Assembly (NCBI GenBank): GCA_039602395.1
Contig: JBCNJP010000006.1
Coordinates: 58,340,429-58,404,428 of the forward strand
Length of the DNA stretch: 64,000 nucleotides
DNA from: Deinandra increscens subsp. villosa
Lineage: Eukaryota; Streptophyta; Magnoliopsida; Asterales; Asteraceae
Reading direction: 5' to 3'
Part shown: piece after piece, positions 58,930 through 64,000 of the stretch
Position numbering within the stretch: position 1 is the first letter of the stretch
Layout of the letters: each line of letters opens with the position of its first letter
The notes under the pieces: generated by a model
Told to the model about the DNA's origin: nothing
What the model saw: the letters and a program-made list of their open reading frames with translations, nothing else
Databases searched by the model: none
Program-made: the position numbers and the translations under genes

Positions 58930-61874
58930 ACTACTAGTCTAAAATTAGTTACTCTCACGTTCTTGTTTACTCTTTCCCCGTGCCCGTTTACTTGTTGATG
59001 GTTGATGTTGAGATGACGGATTTTTACAAGTTTTGCATGATGCCCATACTCACCACAACGTCGGCATTTATGTCTTTTTTTTTGCTCGTCGCTTGCTTTA
59101 ATCCTATTCTTTCTTGGTCTTCCAGGCGAGCGTTTAATAGTTGGCGGATATATCTTCTCGGTATCTATGTGTACCCATTGATCTTTTGCAGGCATGGGTG
59201 CAACCTCTAGAGCATAACTAATTTATATTTATCAAGAGTGAAGTAAGAATCAACGTATTTATCCCCAATTTGGATCCCTTTTGAAAGCAATAAAAGTTGA
59301 TGCATGATAACATGGAACACCTTTCACTTGCCAAACCCGACAGGTGCATGTCCGTTCATCTAGTACAACCTCCCAATGCTTTTCAGAGCGTTTCACTCCT
59401 GCTCGATTTTCACCACTTCGACAAACTTCATAGTCACCCAAATTCTACACACATAATATTAAGTTTCAAAATGAGTTTAAATCATAACAAATCAAACTCA
59501 TTTATCAGTCTCATAACATCACAATTAAGGAAAGTAACACAAAAAAAAAACTAACCTTTGAGATTCGGTTGAGATAGCTCTTAACATTAGGCACTAATGT
59601 ACCCTTCCAAGTTTTTAGATTGCTTCTTTTTTTTATCAAATCGCACCATAATCTTCTCTCTAATGGAATCAAGGAGGTCAAGAACCAGATGATAACGTAA
59701 CTCACCAACCCAAGCATTAAATGCCTCTGAAATGTTGTTGGTAATGTAATCACACTTGCATTTTGTTCCAAACTTGCTTCGACTCCATATTTTCTTATGA
59801 TTCTCATTAATATATGTTAGTGCATAATTATTTTCTTTACCTATTTCGATTAAACATCTTTCATGTTCGGTAGCATTAAAAGTCCTTGCAGCTCGCCATA
59901 AATTTCTAGTAAAAATATCCCCTCGATAATGCTTCTTGAAATTGCTATACAAGTGCCTGATGCATTCTGTATGCTCAACATTAGGATAGACTTGTAAAAT
60001 TTCAACTTCCAAACCCTTTTGCATGTCAGATGATATAATAAGACCTTCATGTAGCCATGTACAAAATAATCGATTAACCGAACCGACACTGATTATTAAT
60101 CGAAATCGAAACCGATAATTAACAGATTATTCTCTAACCGATTACGGTTAGAGAATAACCGTACGTTAGAGATCGATCATAGATTTTTGTCCTGGAAATC
60201 GATTTGGGATCGATTATTTAAAACTGCTTATAAGAATCGATCATTAATTGATTAATCGATTAGTAATAAAAGAGCAACCAATTTAATAAATCCTAATCGT
60301 TCCACGCCCAATTGCATTATTATCCTAATTGTTCCAGGCCCAAAAAAACCCCAAATCGATTTTGAGTCAACCTAACCCCCAATCATCTTCATCTCCGTAA
60401 GACCGTAACTGACGATTCTGCTTTGCGCTCACTCAGCGATTAACAAAAGAAACCCTAACCCCAAGGCCCCAATCGATTTTGAACTGCTGTTGTTTCATGT
60501 TTTGCTGTTGAACTGAATTTTGAACTGCTGTGTTTGGTTGAATTTTGAATCGAAAAAACCATCTACAGCCCTTGTTTACGACTATGTTTTGCTGCTGTTG
60601 TTTTCATTGTAATGGTCCAATCAATTGGATGTGTTTGTGCTACTTTTTTTCCAAAAAAAGGGCTACTGTAATAGCTATAAATGTTCAAAAAAAAGGGCCA
60701 CAGCTTCTGTCATTTAGTAGTTATTACCCAGATACTTTTTTTTAATGTCTTGGCATTGACCGATTATAATCGGTTAAGATTTAATAATCGATTCGGTTTT
60801 AACCGAAATCGATCAGACAAGTTAGAGTTTTTTTGCCTAGGAATCGATTACAACCCGATTCGATTAACCGGTCATCAATTAATTTCGGTTATTTTCTACT
60901 AGTAGATCGATTAATTTCCTAACCGGTTAACCGACGGTTAACCAGTTTGTACATGGCTACCTTCAGGCGTACCAATTGCCTTCCTAAGTAACTCAAGAAA
61001 CCATATCCATGATTTTTTATTCTCGGACTCAAGTATCCCATAAGCCACCGAAAACATAGCATTGTTACCATCAACACTTGTGGCAGCAACTAGTACCCCA
61101 TTAAACTTCCCTTTCAAATGGCAGGCGTCAAGAGCAATGTTGGACGACATCCGTCAAGAAACCCTTTCCAACAAGCTATTAGTGAGATAAAAAACGTAAA
61201 AATAGTTTCTTGTTACCTTCCATCTTAAAGTCAATGTCAACAACACTTCCCGGGTTTCTACTAAGAAGTTCCTCTTTGAAAGCATTAATTTTTTTGAACG
61301 AATCTTCCCACTTGCCATACAAACCATTGGAAGCTTGTTATTTCCCTCTAAAGACTTTAAAGTATGGTACATCAACAATGTAATTCTTCATGATCCAATT
61401 TTGAAGTTCTATAGCAGAGACATCCCCATCAAATTTTAGCTTATCTTTAACTACACTAGCAACCCATCCTTGACTTGCAAGCTTATTACCGCTCTTGTTG
61501 CTTCGAATGCAAGAATGTGTGTCTATGAATGCAAGAATGTACTCCCTCCTGAGAATTAAGCTGCTCAGTGTCATTCTGGCACATGTAAAACATCTAAAAT
61601 ATTATACACATGCTACTAGAACTATTATGGATACAAAGTCTTACCTTTGGTTTGATGAAGATGCCTCAATATTATTACGTGTCGTTACATAAACGGTTAA
61701 TTCTTTTTCCACATCAAACATACTAAGCATCGACTCAAATTTATCTTGTGAATCAAGCATGATAAAAGATTGCTCCCTTACATTCTTGTCAATGAAACTG
61801 ATTGCGAAAACAAGATCCCTATTTGATGGATAACAATTTCTAATATCTTTAATTAAATCATCATAGTTGTACAT
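58930..61874 (-). pseudogene. MuDR-type transposase pseudogene
   Basis: Pieces on the minus strand: 61874-61641 (PB1-like N-terminus, ends at donor AAAG|GTAAGA), 61574-61338, 61378-61154, 61150-60968 (first catalytic Asp in DACHLKG), then 60043-59587 (SDMQKGL with the second Asp, NNISEAFN with the Glu), 59441-59259 (SWIM zinc finger CTCRVWQVKGVPCYHA) and 59195-58930 (CCHC knuckle). The catalytic core is split by the 60052-60959 insertion. Near 59030 a one-base loss shifts the frame just before the last Cys of the knuckle. Stops and shifts rule out function. Family: MURA/FAR1-related transposases. Confidence 0.82.
60052..60959. mobile_element. hAT-like non-autonomous element inside the MULE transposase
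   Basis: The ends TAGCCATGTACAAA and its exact complement are inverted. The flanks CCTTCATG (60044-60051) and CCTTCAGG (60960-60967) are an 8-bp duplication with one mismatch. Removing it restores the GTPEG-LIISSDMQKG reading of the transposase. Both subterminal zones are rich in AACCGATTA/ATCGATTA phrases. The interior has gene-like phrases near 60380-60480 but no frame. Confidence 0.8.
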
Positions 61875-62640
61875 GTATGCGTCAATGTATATAGATTTTT
61901 TATGACCAAAATGATACCGCCTCTTAGATGAGTTTTTAGCTAAGCAAAGTAGCCACCATATCTCAACTATATTTTATACTTGGTCGTTACTTGCTCAACA
62001 TTTGACTCGAGTGTTGGTGATTGAGCCATGATCTCCCATGTTGGTGACTCCATATCATCTACATACTCATCTCCCATCTTGAATAAAAATACAAATAACA
62101 AACTAAACTCGACATATAATTGACATTAATTAGTTTAGTAAAGACAGAGGTGATCGAATATGTACTTCATAAATGAACACAATTATAATATGAATATACT
62201 CAAAATTGTTGGCGCAGTAGGGATAGAATAAGGACGAAACCAAAGCTCTGCCACAATTACACTTCACAAATTAAGACTTCATTAATAATCAAAATTGTTG
62301 GCGCAGAAGGGATAGATAAGGACGAAAGCTATTAAACCTAAACCTAATTATACTCCGATTCAATAATATATTCAAAATTGCATAACTCTTACATACCTGA
62401 AGGACGAACTGGAGATTGGCGAATGATTGTTTTTCAAGTGCGAACCGGTGATATGCGAAGTAGGGTTTTTACTTTTTAGCACAGCGCAACAATTGTGGAG
62501 GGGATGAACTGGTGATTGAAGTCCGATGGTCGCTTCTAATTAGATACAGATACGCATCTTTTATATATATATATATATATTCTTTAAAGGGTATTTTAGG
62601 AATTCAGTTGGAAACTATTAACAAGGGGATATATGTATAA

Positions 62641-64000
62641 TAAAAAAATAAAAAAAAAAAAAAAAAAAAACTTATATAATAATAATAATGATAATAATAA
62701 TAATAAAAAAAAGGAGTTATACATTTTTCTATTTTCCTATCTACAAGGAGAAACTTTTATGAATAGGAACTTACTATATGGTACTCCTAACCAAGCGGAT
62801 CTTACAAGTTATTTACTTTATTATTATACAACACGTTTTATTAGAGAAAAATAGACTTTCTTCTTTTATTAGGCATAATATAATATTGTTATAATAAAAA
62901 GTAGTAATAATATAAACTATTAAACTCCTAAGCCTAAAATTCTACCTTATTTTTTTATTAATTTATAGCTGGATAATATTTATTAGAGGTAGATTATTCA
63001 CTTCCCACTCTCTTACTTGTGGCACCCCTTAAAAAATTATAATTTAAAGTTGTCAAAATCCGCGCTTGATATTTCATTATTTTTTAAATTTAAAATAAAT
63101 TAAAGAAAACTCAATAACACTTTTCTAACAACATATTTTTTAAATCATATTTCTGATATATGAAAAATAAAAATAATTCAATTTAATTTATAATATTTTT
63201 TCATTAAACTTAAGAAAAGGATTTCTACGAAACCTTTTAACTTTTTTTTAACGAACGTTTTTTAAAACAAAAATGCTTTCATCTTTTAACATAAGATTTT
63301 TTGTTTTTTTTTAAAAAAGAAAAAGCAAACCGCGACACTGTTTTAAGAAAAGAAAAGGACAAATTGACATTTAAATGTTTTTCTATTTTTTTTTAAAGTA
63401 TCATGAATATCCGAGTAGTAGATATGGATATCTATCACTTTCACCTCATCAACTATGCAACATTTACACTTATGTACTAACTACTTATGTCCTATTGTTC
63501 CGTAAATTTGTAATATCATACGAATGTAAAGTGGTAAAATGCACATCTTTGTATACAATCTATATAGTATACCAAGAATATCTCAAGTAATTATAATTAA
63601 TGTTCTCATATGATGGTAATCTTCAATTAATCATAACAAAAAGAACGTTTTTTAAATGATAAAAAATGTGCTTTTGACATAAGAAAGGAAATGTTTTTTT
63701 AAAAATAAAAAGACTTTCATGTTTGTTTTAAATTAGAAAAAAGTGTTTTTTTTTAAATACACGTTTTAGACAGTTAAAAGATAAATTTACAAATAGCTAG
63801 TGAATTTATTCGATTAACATTAGTTAAATGGTTATATGTAACTTTTTTCAAATGGATGTTACTTTATAGATGATTATCATAGAAATTTTCTTAAAGATAA
63901 ATAAATTTGTCTAAAAGATACATAATTGGAAAGAAAAAAAAAAGATTCGAATAGTATTTATATATAAACATAAAGGGAAGAGTGTAACCAATCTTTACAT
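62641..64000. other. AT-rich sequence with simple repeats, no gene seen
   Basis: A poly-A tract lies at about 62651-62670 and (TAA)n/(AAT)n at 62678-62706. The remainder is very AT-rich with homopolymer runs. An (AT)n run lies just before, at 62562-62580. No feature beyond these. Confidence 0.6.

Larger units (their letters stand above)
57699..62640 (-). mobile_element. Decayed MULE (Mutator-like) transposon
   Basis: The left end TTATTGCATATATCCCCTT and right end (complement of TTATACATATATCCCCTTG) are inverted. A second similar phrase, ATTGCATATATACCC, lies at about 58608 after a nested element, so the left terminal repeat is split or doubled. The interior carries a MURA-like transposase pseudogene. 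A target duplication was not resolved. Confidence 0.6.

Noticed and set aside
62633..62854. 73-codon open frame at the right edge of the MULE
   Set aside because: Half of it is translated poly-A and TAA repeats.

Overview
This window is nuclear DNA of a flowering plant, most likely a eudicot. It holds three intron-containing housekeeping or signalling genes in a sea of transposable elements, is AT-rich between genes, and contains Ty1/copia, Ty3/gypsy, PIF/Harbinger, Mutator-like (MULE), hAT and Helitron-like elements with clear plant hallmarks. The style of the gypsy LTRs, the gag-only LTR element and the repeated MITE families remind me of Asteraceae genomes; that placement is recollection, not proof. 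I see no tRNA or rRNA gene and no CRISPR array.

Host genes. (1) 7082-11401 (+): a nine-coding-exon Hsp110/SSE-type HSP70 (HSP70-14/15 class, 837 aa) with a 5' UTR intron. (2) 13986-16415 (-): a seven-exon Rab7 GTPase (RABG3 class, 207 aa), convergent with the first gene. (3) 24500-30086 (-): an eight-exon PERK-type receptor kinase (551 aa). All three reading frames can be spliced through GT-AG introns without a break. Each gene carries transposon insertions in its introns, and a copia element sits about 195 bp upstream of the Rab7 start codon.

Transposon layout. 1-609: 3' end of a copia element. 640-6000: a GGGCTGTTTG-ended DNA element, AT-rich repeats and a MULE with a 9-bp target duplication. 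16610-20764: a complete copia element with 143-bp LTRs (target duplication TTAAG), a broken pol and almost no space for gag. 22218-24167: a palindrome-rich MITE and a Helitron-like element. 31940-51209: a PIF/Harbinger element (TTA duplication) whose transposase gene is split by a 16.1-kb gypsy element (33321-49448, duplication GAATG). The gypsy integrase is in turn split by a gag-only LTR element (36264-41676, duplication AGGGC) that carries three LTRs instead of two. 51630-56224: MITEs, a perfect 42-bp hairpin, a hAT MITE and two more Helitron-like copies. 57699-62640: a decayed MULE whose transposase pseudogene is split by a 908-bp hAT-like element and whose left end holds an 806-bp foldback MULE.

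The insertions can be ordered from nesting and LTR identity: Harbinger first, then gypsy (LTRs about 1% different), then the gag-only element (LTRs 2 differences in 369 bp). I found no new host pathway. The most unusual objects are the triple-LTR gag-only element with an intact 755-aa gag, the Helitron-like termini ending in CTCG rather than CTRR, and the clustered short motifs in the LTRs.
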